DNA of 64,000 nt from Kordia sp050633145. GTDB taxonomy: Bacteria > Bacteroidota > Bacteroidia > Flavobacteriales > Flavobacteriaceae. A program made the position numbers and the translations under genes. Location: contig NZ_JBOEFY010000015.1 in assembly GCF_050633145.1 (NCBI RefSeq), positions 1-64,000 on the forward strand, written 5' to 3'. The notes beneath the pieces are model-generated. The model worked only from the letters and a program-made list of their open reading frames with translations, was not told where the DNA came from and did no database searches. How positions within the stretch are numbered: position 1 is the first letter of the stretch; each line of letters opens with the position of its first letter. Below are positions 1-9,395 of this stretch, in pieces.

Positions 1-703
1 TATCTGTGATGATATACCAATATGATATGTTTGTAGCAGTCGTTGTATGTCCAACATCAAATACGATGTCACCTGCACAGTTTGCATACGAAGTAGATGT
101 ACCATCAGCCAATGTTACCATTCCACCGTCTGGAACTTCTGGACATGTTCCATTTTCAGCTCCTAAAGTAGAAACATACGCTCCATAATCGGCAGCTGTA
201 TTTCCATCACCATCAAACTGAATAGATAATGTACTGTCAAATGCTGGAATATAATTTCCAGTGGTCCAAGTTCCTGCAGCAACTGCTACACTTGATCGTT
301 GGTGACCTGTTGATCCCCATTCAATATAATCGACAATGGCAGCACTACTTGAAAAGGCCGAAGAGGAATACAGTCCTAATTCTCCATCTGCACTGTCAAT
401 AAAGTCAAAACCGCTGATTTCTACAATAGCGCCAGCTGCTAACATAAGACTTCCTGATTCTACTGTGATAGAAGCATCATCTAAGCGTTCGTAGGCTGGA
501 AAATCACATAACCAATATGAAGAAACATCAACCGTAGTTGCGCCTACATTTTTAAGTTCTATTGAACCAGTTTCTTTTACCTCATTAATTACTATTTGAG
601 CATTTGCAAAACTATAGCTAAATAAAACTAAGGTTAGAAATACAAATTCTTTTGGATGTGCAAATAGATATCTGCACCAATAATCGAGTAGCTTTTTCAT
701 CAT
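1..703 (-). CDS. Secreted lamin-tail-domain-like protein, C-terminus cut by the window edge
   Basis: Reading the minus strand from an ATG ATG pair at 703/700 gives one open frame to the window start, about 234 codons without a stop. The N-terminus has a long n-region (MMKKLLDYWCRY...) then a hydrophobic stretch ending in SFANA-Q, a signal peptide cut after residue 35. The mature start, QIVINEVKETGSIELKN, followed by 'VDVSSYWLC', is the pattern of lamin-tail (LTD) domains of the immunoglobulin fold, which open many secreted Bacteroidota proteins (family knowledge). After it comes a linker and the start of a second, Cys-containing beta-rich domain (about residue 190 on). A C-terminal sorting domain would be expected beyond the edge but cannot be seen. 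The start is secure because of the signal peptide; the LTD call is from pattern only. Confidence 0.75.
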   Translation of the reverse strand, partial: MMKKLLDYWCRYLFAHPKEFVFLTLVLFSYSFANAQIVINEVKETGSIELKNVGATTVDVSSYWLCDFPAYERLDDASITVESGSLMLAAGAIVEISGFDFIDSADGELGLYSSSAFSSSAAIVDYIEWGSTGHQRSSVAVAAGTWTTGNYIPAFDSTLSIQFDGDGNTAADYGAYVSTLGAENGTCPEVPDGGMVTLADGTSTSYANCAGDIVFDVGHTTTATNISYWYIITD

Positions 704-863
704 TTAATTTTTTTTGTTTGATTAATTTTATGATGCAAATAAAGTCTCGGAAGCCTTGTATATACAATATATATATGGTGAAGCGGAAATATAGCCCGTG
801 AACATTCCAATATAAAGGTTGGGCATATTGGTCTTTTTAGAAATTGGAGGAAATATAAACTTA

Positions 864-1157
864 CGAAAGTATGTTGCAGGTCTACAGGAACGTTTCAAAC
901 GCGTTGGAAAGCTTGCTGCAGGTCTGCGAGAACGTTTCAAACACATTGGAAAGCTTGTTGCAACACTGCGAGGCGCTTTTGTAACCTCCCGAAAGCTTCC
1001 TGCATTGCTGCGAGACGCTTCCGTAACTTCCCGAAAGTTTCCTGCATTGCTGCGAGACGCTTCTGTAACTTCCCGAAAGCTTGTTGCATTGCTGCGAGAC
1101 GTTTTTGTAACTTCCCGAAAGCTTGCTGCAGCACTGCGAGAAGGTTTCGGGAGCGAT
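864..1157. repeat. 42-bp tandem repeat array, about seven units
   Basis: The hexamer (C/G)GAAAG recurs at 864, 906, 948, 990, 1032, 1074 and 1116, exactly 42 bases apart. The units share 'GCTGC...CTGCGAGA' and 'AACTTCCCGAAAG' blocks and differ by point changes; the inner units (990-1116) are the most alike, the outer ones more diverged. The last unit ends in 'GGTTTCGGGAG'. Because 42 is 14 codons, open frames run across the array on both strands: on the minus strand a Gln/Lys/Leu-rich 14-residue helical repeat ('FGKLQKRLAAMQQA'), on the plus strand an Arg-rich one. There is no start region, signal or partner supporting expression, so it is listed as a DNA repeat. Confidence 0.85.
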
Positions 1158-1321
1158 TTTATTGTGAATTCTTTAATGGAATGATTGAAAATGATGGTTT
1201 TATTGCGGAATTCGTAAAATGCGTGTTTTTGGTTTATTATAAGGAATGAAAGTGATAAAGTAATTTGTTTGTATTTATGGTTGACTTTAATGCTGAGTCT
1301 ATTTTAGTAAGTAGTTATCTT

Positions 1322-1465
1322 TTTTGTCACGAATTCACGAATTATTATGTTTGGTATTATAGCTTATCAAATATTTATGCAGAGATATTCTATTAATTTC
1401 ATGCTGAGCCTGTCGAAGCATTACGGAAAACCGCATTGTATAGTTGTAATCTTTGTTTTACTTTT
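1322..1465. repeat. Dispersed intergenic repeat, copy 1
   Basis: Begins with TTTTGTCACGAATTCACGAA, and further on shows 'GAAGCATTACGGAAAACCGCATTG' spread over 1415-1438 and a T-rich tail. The same order of blocks is found at 9188-9297 and, weaker, at 16483-16600. The middle includes the motif GCTGAGCCTGTCGAAGC (about 1403), a short sequence also present near 46030. All copies are intergenic. Confidence 0.55.
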
Positions 1466-1545
1466 ATAGGGAATAACGGGAAATTGATGTAAAATTAGTT
1501 CCTGTTATACATACATTAGTAATAATTAAAAAGAAAAACATCAAA

Positions 1546-2172
1546 ATGAAATACCAAAGAACAATATCTATTTTATTATTATTGATTTCACTAATAACTT
1601 ATTTAATTTACGGAAATATTGACGGATTAAAATCTGATATCATTGGGTACTTAAAATTCACCTACAAAATCACTTTAATACTTGGTCTTATCGCTTTTGT
1701 TCCTTGGAAGGATTTAGATTTAATTTTTATAGATGCAAAAGAATTTACCTCAAATGAATCATACAAACAACTCATTCGGAAATTAAGATTTAGGTCTCTT
1801 TTGTTCAAAAATCTTTCTGTTTTAATATTAATTATATCCATTATAACTATTGGGTTTGCCGTTTACACTACAATTACAGCACCAAAAATAGAACTAGAAA
1901 AAACAGTTGTAAACTGGGATTTGGCTTCAATAAAAATTGGTGCCATTTTCTTATTGATATTTCTAATTCATATCCTTTTTAGGGTTTTTAGATATATAGT
2001 TAGATTATCAGGCTACTATGATGGAATATCAGATGCGCTAGAAATTTATTTAATCGACAAAGAGAAACATGATTTATCAAAATTGATTGAACTGCTAATT
2101 CCTATCAAATATGACATTCGTGAACTAAAACAAACTTCAGTTGCTGAAAATTTAAAAAAATTAATAAAATAG
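1546..2172 (+). CDS. Hypothetical four-helix membrane protein
   Basis: 208 residues with four clear hydrophobic segments at roughly 6-23, 38-54, 88-110 and 126-148, and a charged, probably cytoplasmic C-terminal tail (about 155-208). No family recognised. It stands alone: a 361-base gap with repeats lies upstream and an intergenic boundary element (2173-2335) lies downstream, so it looks like a single-gene accessory insertion (inference). Start chosen at the first ATG, after the A-rich leader usual in Bacteroidota. Lysine- and isoleucine-rich, AT-rich coding like its neighbour. Confidence 0.7.
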   Translation: MKYQRTISILLLLISLITYLIYGNIDGLKSDIIGYLKFTYKITLILGLIAFVPWKDLDLIFIDAKEFTSNESYKQLIRKLRFRSLLFKNLSVLILIISIITIGFAVYTTITAPKIELEKTVVNWDLASIKIGAIFLLIFLIHILFRVFRYIVRLSGYYDGISDALEIYLIDKEKHDLSKLIELLIPIKYDIRELKQTSVAENLKKLIK

Positions 2173-2175
2173 AAA

Positions 2176-2335
2176 CTGTCACTAACAACGTATATAACCA
2201 ATTGCTTGGTCTGTGTGTACTCGCAAAACCCTACGGGTTTCCCTCTGGTTTGTGATAGTTTTACATCTTTAAGCAAGCCAACGTCGCAACAAGTCATATA
2301 CAAAACCGTTAACTATAATTTGAATAATTCCACAA
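2176..2335. repeat. Intergenic boundary element, copy A (hairpin-containing)
   Basis: Between two orphan genes. Contains TAACAACG at its left, AACCGTTAAC at its right, the perfect hairpin AAACCC-TAC-GGGTTT (2226-2240) and the string TTTCCCTCTGGTTTG. The blocks 'TGTACTCG', a hairpin-like middle and 'TTTCCCTCTG(A/G)TT' recur in the same order at 17247-17285. It resembles the recombination-site-like spacers seen between accessory genes of flavobacteria, but it does not fit the integron attC core consensus. Confidence 0.5.
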
Positions 2336-3379
2336 ATGGCAAGAATATATGGAACCATAGAATCTTTAAAATCTCTAAAATCTGAATTAGAAAATAGCGG
2401 TATTACCAGATTTAGTTCTGTAAAAGAGATTAATGATTTCTTGTCAAGTTATAATTCAGAAAAAACCACAATTCTGAATGACACGTCCAATACCTTAGAA
2501 AAAGAATATTCCGAAACTTGTAATATCCTTGAGCAAAGAATTCAGAAAAAAGCTGAACTAATCTCGTTAGAGACTGAAAAAATAGAGCATCAAATTTCTG
2601 AACTACAAAAAAAGATTGATTCGATTGATACCAATCGAAACTTTTTAAAAAGAATACTTTCAAGTGTTAAACTGTATTCTCTAAAAAAGAAATCTAAACA
2701 CTTTGTAAAAAATAAAGCACAACTGATAAGTTCGTCTGCAATTGGAATCACTAAAAAAATAGAAAACGACGAGCTTTTTATAAACCAATATAAAACTGAT
2801 AAACAGTTTCTTATTGAAAAAAGAGCAAAATCTAAAATTAAAGAGTTAGCCTATACACGTAGCGTCGTAGAAAACTCAAGAAATTTGATTTCAGGAGCTA
2901 TAGGAGAAAACTTAGTTGTTAAAGAAATAAAGAAACTTCCAGATGATTATGTTTTAATCAATGACTTTAATTTGAGGTTTCCTCACCCTATTTTTTACAA
3001 AAAACAGAGTCAGACTGTTAGTTCTGTACAAATTGACCATCTCTTAATTACAAAAGCGGGAATTTTTATAATTGAAACAAAAAATTGGAGTAAATCATTT
3101 GTCGATTCTCTTAGTTTGAGATCGCCAATTGAACAAATTGAACGGGCTAATTTTGCTCTTTATATCTATATTTCGAATAATATCACCTTAAATGATCATC
3201 ATTGGGGAGAACAGCAAATTCCTATACGTAATCTTATAGTAATGATCAATCATAAGCCAACAGGTAAATTTAAGTACGTAACTATAAAACTACTTAAGGA
3301 ATTGAATGCTTACTTAAATTATTTTGAGCCAGTTTTAACCGATAGGCAACTGAATAGAATTGTAAACAAGTTGATCTAA
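2336..3379 (+). CDS. Coiled-coil protein with C-terminal NERD nuclease-related domain
   Basis: 347 residues. Residues 30-180 are a charged coiled-coil-like region with a short basic/hydrophobic stretch; residues 187-300 match the NERD domain: AIGENLV, then QIDHLLI with Asp234 and IIETKNW with Glu247-x-Lys249. These are the D...ExK residues of the PD-(D/E)xK nuclease fold, so the catalytic set appears present. NERD proteins are thought to act on DNA, and some sit in defence or plasmid contexts (family knowledge). The gene lies alone between an intergenic boundary element and a DinB-like gene. Function beyond a likely nuclease fold is unknown. Confidence 0.8.
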   Translation: MARIYGTIESLKSLKSELENSGITRFSSVKEINDFLSSYNSEKTTILNDTSNTLEKEYSETCNILEQRIQKKAELISLETEKIEHQISELQKKIDSIDTNRNFLKRILSSVKLYSLKKKSKHFVKNKAQLISSSAIGITKKIENDELFINQYKTDKQFLIEKRAKSKIKELAYTRSVVENSRNLISGAIGENLVVKEIKKLPDDYVLINDFNLRFPHPIFYKKQSQTVSSVQIDHLLITKAGIFIIETKNWSKSFVDSLSLRSPIEQIERANFALYIYISNNITLNDHHWGEQQIPIRNLIVMINHKPTGKFKYVTIKLLKELNAYLNYFEPVLTDRQLNRIVNKLI

Positions 3380-3460
3380 TTTAAAGTTATCCAAAACAAC
3401 AGTCTCCCCCATTTTTCATTATCTTAGTCTCTCCACAAACACCTCAGCAAAATCCACAAA

Positions 3461-3904
3461 ATGACCAAAACCATAACAAAACTCCAAGAATTATTACATA
3501 AAGGTTCAACATACTTCAAGCAAACTCCCGAATTAGAAGTAAGCCGAAAAGTGTCGGTTGATAAATGGTCAAAGAAAGAAATTCTAGGGCATTTAATTGA
3601 TTCCGGAGTTAACAATCTTCAACGGTTTACAGAAGTTCAATTTGCTGAGAAACCGTATCGCATCAGAACGTACCATCAAAATGGATTGGTACAGGCGAAT
3701 GATTATCAAAACGCTGAGACCAAAGAGATTGTTGATTTTTGGAACGCACTCAATAACCGAATTCTGTACGTAATGAAGAAACAAACAGAAGAAACGCTCA
3801 ATTATAAGATTGAATTGGATACAGATAATAGCTGTGATTTGCGATTTTTAATGACCGATTATGTGGAACATATGGAACATCACCTAAAACAAATATTGAA
3901 ATAA
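3461..3904 (+). CDS. DinB-like four-helix-bundle protein
   Basis: 147 residues. The sequence has the DinB/DfsB layout: 'KWSKKEILGHLIDSG' in the first half, with the metal-binding His in GHLIDS, and 'YVEHMEHHLKQI' at the end, giving the other His ligands. The family binds a divalent metal and includes thiol-dependent transferases and many uncharacterised stress proteins (family knowledge). The length is normal. No operon partner: an 81-base gap lies upstream and 87 bases downstream. Exact substrate unknown. Confidence 0.8.
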   Translation: MTKTITKLQELLHKGSTYFKQTPELEVSRKVSVDKWSKKEILGHLIDSGVNNLQRFTEVQFAEKPYRIRTYHQNGLVQANDYQNAETKEIVDFWNALNNRILYVMKKQTEETLNYKIELDTDNSCDLRFLMTDYVEHMEHHLKQILK

Positions 3905-3991
3905 ACCCCACATTGCACATGTTTCATCTTTGTGGTACATTTATAGGAAATAACCAAAGTTATTTAACCAACCTATAAATGACCAACCAAA

Positions 3992-5752
3992 ATGAAAGAA
4001 TCAAATAGCACATTTTCAAATGTATATTACCTACTAGTGATTCTCCTTACGTCCTCTATCTTTTCCTGTACTGATTTGGATAAGAAAGAAGGTACTTCCG
4101 TAAACATAGAGTTTTCATTCCCAACAGAACATTACAAAGATGCCCTAGACGGAAGATTGATCCTATTAATATCAAAAGAAATAGAAACCGAACCGCGCTT
4201 TCAACTTCGAGACGATTCCAAAACCTGTCAAGGCTTCGGAATGGACATTAGCAACTGGAAACCCAATGAATCGCAACAATTTGATGCAAACGCGTTTGGA
4301 TATCCTATACAAAGCTTTGCAGACTTGCCATCGGGTGAGTTTTATGTGCAAGCTATATTTCACAAATACGAAACCTTTAATCGTGCAGACGGACATGTAG
4401 TGAAATTACCGATGGACAGAGGCGAAGGACAACAATGGAATCGCGCGCCGGGCAACCTCTACTCTACACCGAAAAAAATTACGATTAAAGATGGACAACT
4501 TCCATCACTAAACATACAACTCGATCAAAAAATACCTGCAATTGCAGCACCTGAGGACACAAAATATGTAAAGCATATAAAAATCAGAAGTAAATTGTTG
4601 AGTGATTTTTGGGGAAGAGATATGTATATAGGCGCGCATGTATTATTGCCAGAAGGTTGGGATACGCATCCGAATGTAAAATATCCACTCGCAATCATGC
4701 ACGGTCATTTTCCAAAGGATTTTGGAGGATTTCGCACGACGCCACCCGATCCTAATCTGAAACCAGAATACAGTGAACGATTTGATGTGGAAGGTTATAA
4801 TGTAATGGTGCAGCAAGAAGCCTACGATTTTTATAAAACGTGGACAAGTCCCGATTTCCCTAGAGTCATCGCTATTAAAATTCAACATCCAACGCAATAC
4901 TATGACGATTCGTATGCAGTAAACAGTGAAGCGCAAGGTCCATATGGCGACGCGCTTACCTACGAACTCATTCCCTACATAGAACAACAATTTAGGGGAA
5001 TTGGAGAAGGTTGGTCGCGTTTTGTATATGGAGGAAGTACTGGCGGATGGGAAGCGTTAGCAGTACAAGTAAAATACCCGAAGGAATACGGAATGTGTTT
5101 TTCGGCATGTCCCGATCCTATTGATTTTAGAGCCTATTGTTTGGTAAATATTTATAAAGATGAGAATGCATATTATGAAGAAGGTACTTTTAGAAAAACA
5201 TTGGTTGCTGGTCATCGAGATTACTTAGGAAATGTGGATGCTACTTTGAAAGATATGAATTATCGCGAATTAGTCTTAGGTTCAAAAGGACGATCTGGAC
5301 AGCAATGGGATATTTGGGAAGCTACGTATTCACCAATTGATAAAGAAGGATATCCGAAGCGAATTTGGAATCGCCTTACGGGAGAAATCGATAAAGAAGT
5401 AGCTGCATATTGGAAAGAAAATTACGATCTCGCTTATATTATGAAAAGAGACTGGGCTAAACACGGAAACGATTGGAAACATAAAATTCACTTGTATTGT
5501 GGCGATATGGATAATTATTATTTGAATAATGCCGTATACCTTGCGGAAGAAATTCTATCGGAAACGACTGAACCTTATTACGACGGCGAAGTAGATTATG
5601 GTGATCGAGCGGAACATTGCTGGAACGGAGATCACGACAATGGAAATCACATTAGCCGATTGCGATATCACCGTATGTTTATCAAAAAATATGTAGAAAA
5701 GGTTGATAAAGTAGCGCCTAAAGGTGCTGATTTAACGAGTTGGAGGTATTGA
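3992..5752 (+). CDS. Lipoprotein alpha/beta-hydrolase, putative esterase
   Basis: 586 residues. An N-terminal signal with lipobox SIFSC (Cys26) predicts a lipoprotein. Residues about 30-190 form a beta-rich N-terminal part; residues 195-560 are an alpha/beta-hydrolase of the Esterase_D-like type: a HGHFP segment near 230, nucleophile elbow GGSTGG with Ser349, an acid candidate in GDMDNYY (about 505) and a His candidate in the GDHDNGNH segment (about 548). The family cleaves esters of sugars or siderophores (family knowledge); the substrate here is unknown. A large nested palindromic repeat lies just downstream, before the BNR-repeat gene. Confidence 0.75.
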   Translation: MKESNSTFSNVYYLLVILLTSSIFSCTDLDKKEGTSVNIEFSFPTEHYKDALDGRLILLISKEIETEPRFQLRDDSKTCQGFGMDISNWKPNESQQFDANAFGYPIQSFADLPSGEFYVQAIFHKYETFNRADGHVVKLPMDRGEGQQWNRAPGNLYSTPKKITIKDGQLPSLNIQLDQKIPAIAAPEDTKYVKHIKIRSKLLSDFWGRDMYIGAHVLLPEGWDTHPNVKYPLAIMHGHFPKDFGGFRTTPPDPNLKPEYSERFDVEGYNVMVQQEAYDFYKTWTSPDFPRVIAIKIQHPTQYYDDSYAVNSEAQGPYGDALTYELIPYIEQQFRGIGEGWSRFVYGGSTGGWEALAVQVKYPKEYGMCFSACPDPIDFRAYCLVNIYKDENAYYEEGTFRKTLVAGHRDYLGNVDATLKDMNYRELVLGSKGRSGQQWDIWEATYSPIDKEGYPKRIWNRLTGEIDKEVAAYWKENYDLAYIMKRDWAKHGNDWKHKIHLYCGDMDNYYLNNAVYLAEEILSETTEPYYDGEVDYGDRAEHCWNGDHDNGNHISRLRYHRMFIKKYVEKVDKVAPKGADLTSWRY

Positions 5753-5764
5753 GAAGTAATAATA

Positions 5765-5870
5765 ACGTCAGTTCGAGTGAAATCTTGAAAAGATTTTGTA
5801 TCGAGAACAGTTTTGAATTTCCAAATACATCTCGATACAATTTTCTATCAAAAATCACTCGATGTGACGT
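5765..5870. repeat. Nested palindromic intergenic element, copy 1
   Basis: Outer arms ACGTCAGTTCGAGTGA (5765-5780) and TCACTCGATGTGACGT (5855-5870) are inverted repeats with 14 of 16 bases paired. Inside them lie the perfect inner arms TTGTATCGAGA (5796-5806) and TCTCGATACAA (5830-5840), and a small variable hairpin AAATCTT-gaa-AAGATTT (5780-5796). A second copy with the same design is at 45835-45982. The design suggests a REP- or MITE-like element; no transposase is near. Confidence 0.8.
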
Positions 5871-5974
5871 CTAGTGTAAGCTTTCATTAATATAATAACT
5901 ATATAGAACTCGTTTTTAAATCATATTAAAAACTCTTTTTACCTTTACATACATCACCAACCAAAACCAACTCT

Positions 5975-8900
5975 ATGAAAACCATAAAACTACTAATCCT
6001 TTGCTTGTTCTTACTTCCGCTACACAGTTATGCTCAGAAAAGAAAAAAGAAAGTCAAAGAGCCTGCAATACAACTCACAGATTCTTTGTTTCATGGTCTA
6101 AAATGGCGAAATATTGGTCCGTTTAGAGGCGGAAGAAGTGTAACGTCTACAGGAGTTATTGGACAACCACTCACCTACTATATGGGTTCTACAGGCGGTG
6201 GTGTTTTTAAAACTACCGATGCAGGGATTACTTGGAAAAACGTTTCTGATAAATTCTTTAAAACTGGATCTGTCGGAGCCATTGCGGTGTCTGAAAGCGA
6301 TACCAATATTGTAGTTGTCGGTATGGGAGAACATGCAGCTCGTGGTGTCATGACTTCTATGGGAGATGGTGTGTACAAATCGATGGATGCTGGAAAAACA
6401 TGGAAACATATAGGATTAGAAAACACACATCATATCTCAGATGTGATTATACATCCTACGAATCCTGACATTATATATGTGACAGCACAAGGTGCACAAT
6501 ATGCGCCTACTGAGGAACGCGGAGTCTATAGAACGACCGATGGTGGTACTACTTGGAAAAAGGTTTTATATGTAAATACAACAACTGGTGCTTCTTCCCT
6601 ATCGATGGATATGAAAAATCCTAGAATTTTATACGCGTCTATGTGGCAGCATCGTCGTTATCCTTGGTATATGGAATCTGGCGGTGAACATTCTGGTCTG
6701 CACAAATCTACTGATGGTGGTGATACATGGACAAAACTGAAAGAAGGCTTACCAGAAGCTTTTGGAAAATCAGGGATTTCGGTTTCTAGAGCCAATCCAG
6801 AACGTGTGTTCGCTGTGATTGAAGCAGAAGGAAAAAAAGGTGGTGTCTATCGTTCTGATGATGCAGGGAAAAAGTGGATTCAAATCAATGGCAATCGTGT
6901 CAATATTGCTCGATCGTGGTATTATATGGAAATTTTTGCCGATCCGCAGAATGAAAATGTGGTATATGTATTGAATGCTCCTGTGATGAAATCTATTGAT
7001 GGCGGGAAAAGCTTTGTAAATATTCCTGTGCCTCATGGCGATAATCATCACTTATGGATCAATCCGCATAACAATGCCAATTTAATTAATTCGAATGATG
7101 GTGGCGCTAATATTTCATTCAATGATGGAAAAAGCTGGAGCACACAACAAAATCAAGCAACTTCACAGTTTTATCGTGTCATTACAGATAATTTAGTGCC
7201 GTATAATGTATATGGTGGACAACAAGACAACTCAGCCATTGCCATTGCCAATCGTACCAATGACGGCGGTATTGATTGGAAAGATTGGTATTCTGTAGCT
7301 GGTGGCGAAAGTGCTTTTATTGCTTTTGATCCAGATAATCCAGAAATTGTGTACGGCGGAACGTATCAAGGTAATATTAGTACTTGGAAAAAATCTTCTA
7401 GAGAACAAAAAGCAATCAAACAATATCCAGAATTAGGCTTAAGTATAGCTCCAAAAGATGCGAAGTTTCGTTACAATTGGAATGCGCCTATTATATCTTC
7501 TCCACACAATAGAAAAACGATTTATCACGCAGGAAATGTAGTGTTTAAAACTACGGATGGCGGTATTAGCTGGACAACCATCAGTCCAGATTTGACAAAG
7601 AATGAAACAGAAAAACATGGTCCTGGTGGCGGTCCATACACCAACGAAGCTGCAGGTGGAGAAAATTACAATACACTTACGGCTTTGGTAGAATCGCAAC
7701 ATGAAGAAGGTGTATTGTATGCTGGTAGTGATGATGGTTTATTACATATTACTAAAAACGGCGGTGCCAATTGGGAAAATATTACGCCAAAAGGTATTGA
7801 GGATGGAATTATAAATAGTATTGATATTTCTGAACATGATCCAGCTACTGCGTATGTAGTTGTGATGCGATACAAATCTTTAGACCTGAATTCGTATATT
7901 TTTAAAACTACCGATTATGGTAAATCATGGACAAAAATTGTAAATGGTTTGAATGATCCGAATGGTTTTGCAAGAGTTGTGAGAGCCGATAAAAAACGAA
8001 AAGGATTGTTGTATGCAGGTACAGAAACTGGATTGTATGTTTCTAATGATGATGGTACAAACTGGCAACGTTTGAATTTGAATTTACCCGTAGTTGCCAT
8101 TAATGACCTTACCATACAAGACAATGATTTGGTAGCAGCAACTTCTGGGCGTGGATTTTGGATTTTGGATGATCTAGCCGTTCTTCAAAGTATGACTACG
8201 GAAAATAAAACTGTCCAACTATTTACACCAAAGCCTAGTTATCGCATTTTTGGAGGAACTTCTATGGCGGTTGGACAAGGTACGAACCCTAGAAGCGGAG
8301 TCACCTTCGATTATTATTTAGACAAAGATGCGGATACTTTAGATTTAAAATTAGAAGTTTTACAAGGAACAAAAGTGATCCGAACGTATACGAACAAAAA
8401 ACCAAAGAAATTTAGATCATGGCCAGGCGGACCCGCAAAACCTGAGGTTTTACCTTCAAAGAAAGGTTATAACAGATTTACTTGGGATTTTAGCAGAGCC
8501 GCATTGCCTTCCATTAATAAAGTCTTTGTTTTTGGCGGATTGGCAGGTTCGAGTGTCGCTCCTGGAAATTATACTTTACGCTTAACGCTAGATGGGGAAA
8601 GTGTAGAAACAAAAGCTACGATTCTTCCAAATCCTGCTGTGAAGTCAACTCCACAAGATTTTGCCGAACAACAAGAAATGCTAGTTACTATTGAAACTAC
8701 TGTAAGAGACATGCATGAATCCGTGAATCAGATGCATTCTGCGAAAACACAACTAAATACCTATGCCAAACTTTTAAAGGACAATGACGCAGCAGAACCA
8801 CTGATAGAAAAAGGAGAAGCCTTATTAAAACGTATTAATAGTTGGGAAGAAAATTTAATCCAAGCGGAGCAAAAAACGTTTCAGGATGTAATCAATTTTA

Positions 8901-9130
8901 ATAATAAACTGAATGCACAATTGATTGTACTTTTACGCTATATAGACCAGCCAAATCCAAAAGTAACACAAGGCGCAAAACAACGCCTCAACGATTTATT
9001 AAACGATTGGCAAGCATATACCAACGAGCGTGATGCTATTATCAATACGGAGATGAACGCCTATAACAAGCTTTATAAATCATTAAATATTCCTGCGTTG
9101 ATTCTTGAGAAGAAATCGGAGGATGATTAG
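5975..9130 (+). CDS. Secreted BNR/Asp-box repeat protein (sortilin-like beta-propeller)
   Basis: 1051 residues with signal peptide MKTIKLLILCLFLLPLHSYA-Q. About ten Asp-box motifs (S/T-x-D-x-G-x-x-W) are visible, for example KTTDAGITW, KSMDAGKTW, RTTDGGTTW, KSTDGGDTW, KTTDGGISW, KTTDYGKSW, spread over residues 60-700, which predicts one or two large beta-propellers. After them come a beta-sandwich-like part (about 740-860) and a helical C-terminus (about 880-1051). The family is annotated as 'glycosyl hydrolase' or VPS10/sortilin-like in Bacteroidota, but Asp boxes alone do not show catalysis. The last 16 codons (LNIPALILEKKSEDD) are echoed in a fragment at 11677-11724. Confidence 0.85.
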   Translation: MKTIKLLILCLFLLPLHSYAQKRKKKVKEPAIQLTDSLFHGLKWRNIGPFRGGRSVTSTGVIGQPLTYYMGSTGGGVFKTTDAGITWKNVSDKFFKTGSVGAIAVSESDTNIVVVGMGEHAARGVMTSMGDGVYKSMDAGKTWKHIGLENTHHISDVIIHPTNPDIIYVTAQGAQYAPTEERGVYRTTDGGTTWKKVLYVNTTTGASSLSMDMKNPRILYASMWQHRRYPWYMESGGEHSGLHKSTDGGDTWTKLKEGLPEAFGKSGISVSRANPERVFAVIEAEGKKGGVYRSDDAGKKWIQINGNRVNIARSWYYMEIFADPQNENVVYVLNAPVMKSIDGGKSFVNIPVPHGDNHHLWINPHNNANLINSNDGGANISFNDGKSWSTQQNQATSQFYRVITDNLVPYNVYGGQQDNSAIAIANRTNDGGIDWKDWYSVAGGESAFIAFDPDNPEIVYGGTYQGNISTWKKSSREQKAIKQYPELGLSIAPKDAKFRYNWNAPIISSPHNRKTIYHAGNVVFKTTDGGISWTTISPDLTKNETEKHGPGGGPYTNEAAGGENYNTLTALVESQHEEGVLYAGSDDGLLHITKNGGANWENITPKGIEDGIINSIDISEHDPATAYVVVMRYKSLDLNSYIFKTTDYGKSWTKIVNGLNDPNGFARVVRADKKRKGLLYAGTETGLYVSNDDGTNWQRLNLNLPVVAINDLTIQDNDLVAATSGRGFWILDDLAVLQSMTTENKTVQLFTPKPSYRIFGGTSMAVGQGTNPRSGVTFDYYLDKDADTLDLKLEVLQGTKVIRTYTNKKPKKFRSWPGGPAKPEVLPSKKGYNRFTWDFSRAALPSINKVFVFGGLAGSSVAPGNYTLRLTLDGESVETKATILPNPAVKSTPQDFAEQQEMLVTIETTVRDMHESVNQMHSAKTQLNTYAKLLKDNDAAEPLIEKGEALLKRINSWEENLIQAEQKTFQDVINFNNKLNAQLIVLLRYIDQPNPKVTQGAKQRLNDLLNDWQAYTNERDAIINTEMNAYNKLYKSLNIPALILEKKSEDD

Positions 9131-9187
9131 ATTTGTACTGTAGTTTCTAACGAATATTGAGTGTAATTGAAATATGATGCAAAATCT

Positions 9188-9297
9188 ATTTTGTCACGAA
9201 TGCACGAATTAGTTTTTTTATGATCTATGATGAGTTTATTGAATCATTATAGAAAATTGCATTGTGCATTTATACTCTTTATTTTATTTTTCAAATT
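9188..9297. repeat. Dispersed intergenic repeat, copy 2
   Basis: TTTTGTCACGAATGCACGAA at 9190-9209, followed by 'GAGTTTATTGAATCATTATAG' spread over 9231-9251, 'AAAATTGCATTGTGCA' and a T-rich tail. The order of blocks matches 1322-1465 and 16483-16600. It lies between the BNR-repeat gene and the SulP gene. Confidence 0.55.
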
Positions 9298-9395
9298 TCC
9301 AAAAACAGTACTTCCAAATCAGCCCTAATTATTCCAAATATTTACTATATTAGTCGATGAGGTTAATATGAATAAAGTATAGAATAATTAAATAA

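Larger units (their letters stand above)
704..1545. other. Long intergenic region with repeats, no convincing gene
   Basis: 842 bases separate the secreted LTD-like gene from the next gene. They hold a 42-bp tandem array (864-1157) and a diverged copy of a dispersed repeat (1322-1465). Open frames exist on both strands inside the tandem array, but they follow from a repeat unit whose length is divisible by three, so I do not call them genes. Nothing else recognisable was seen. Confidence 0.7.

Noticed and set aside
6..188. 60-codon plus-strand frame at the left edge
   Set aside because: It lies antisense within the clear secreted LTD-like gene on the minus strand.
864..1157. CRISPR array
   Set aside because: Repeat units are adjacent with no unique spacers, and no cas gene is near.
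819..1184. 121-codon plus-strand and 65-codon minus-strand open frames in the tandem array
   Set aside because: Both come from one 42-bp repeat, a multiple of three, so open frames on several strands are expected. No signal, start context or partner supports expression.
2176..2335. Integron attC site
   Set aside because: The ends do not fit the RYYYAAC/GTTRRRY cores and no integrase gene is present; only a cassette-like look remains.
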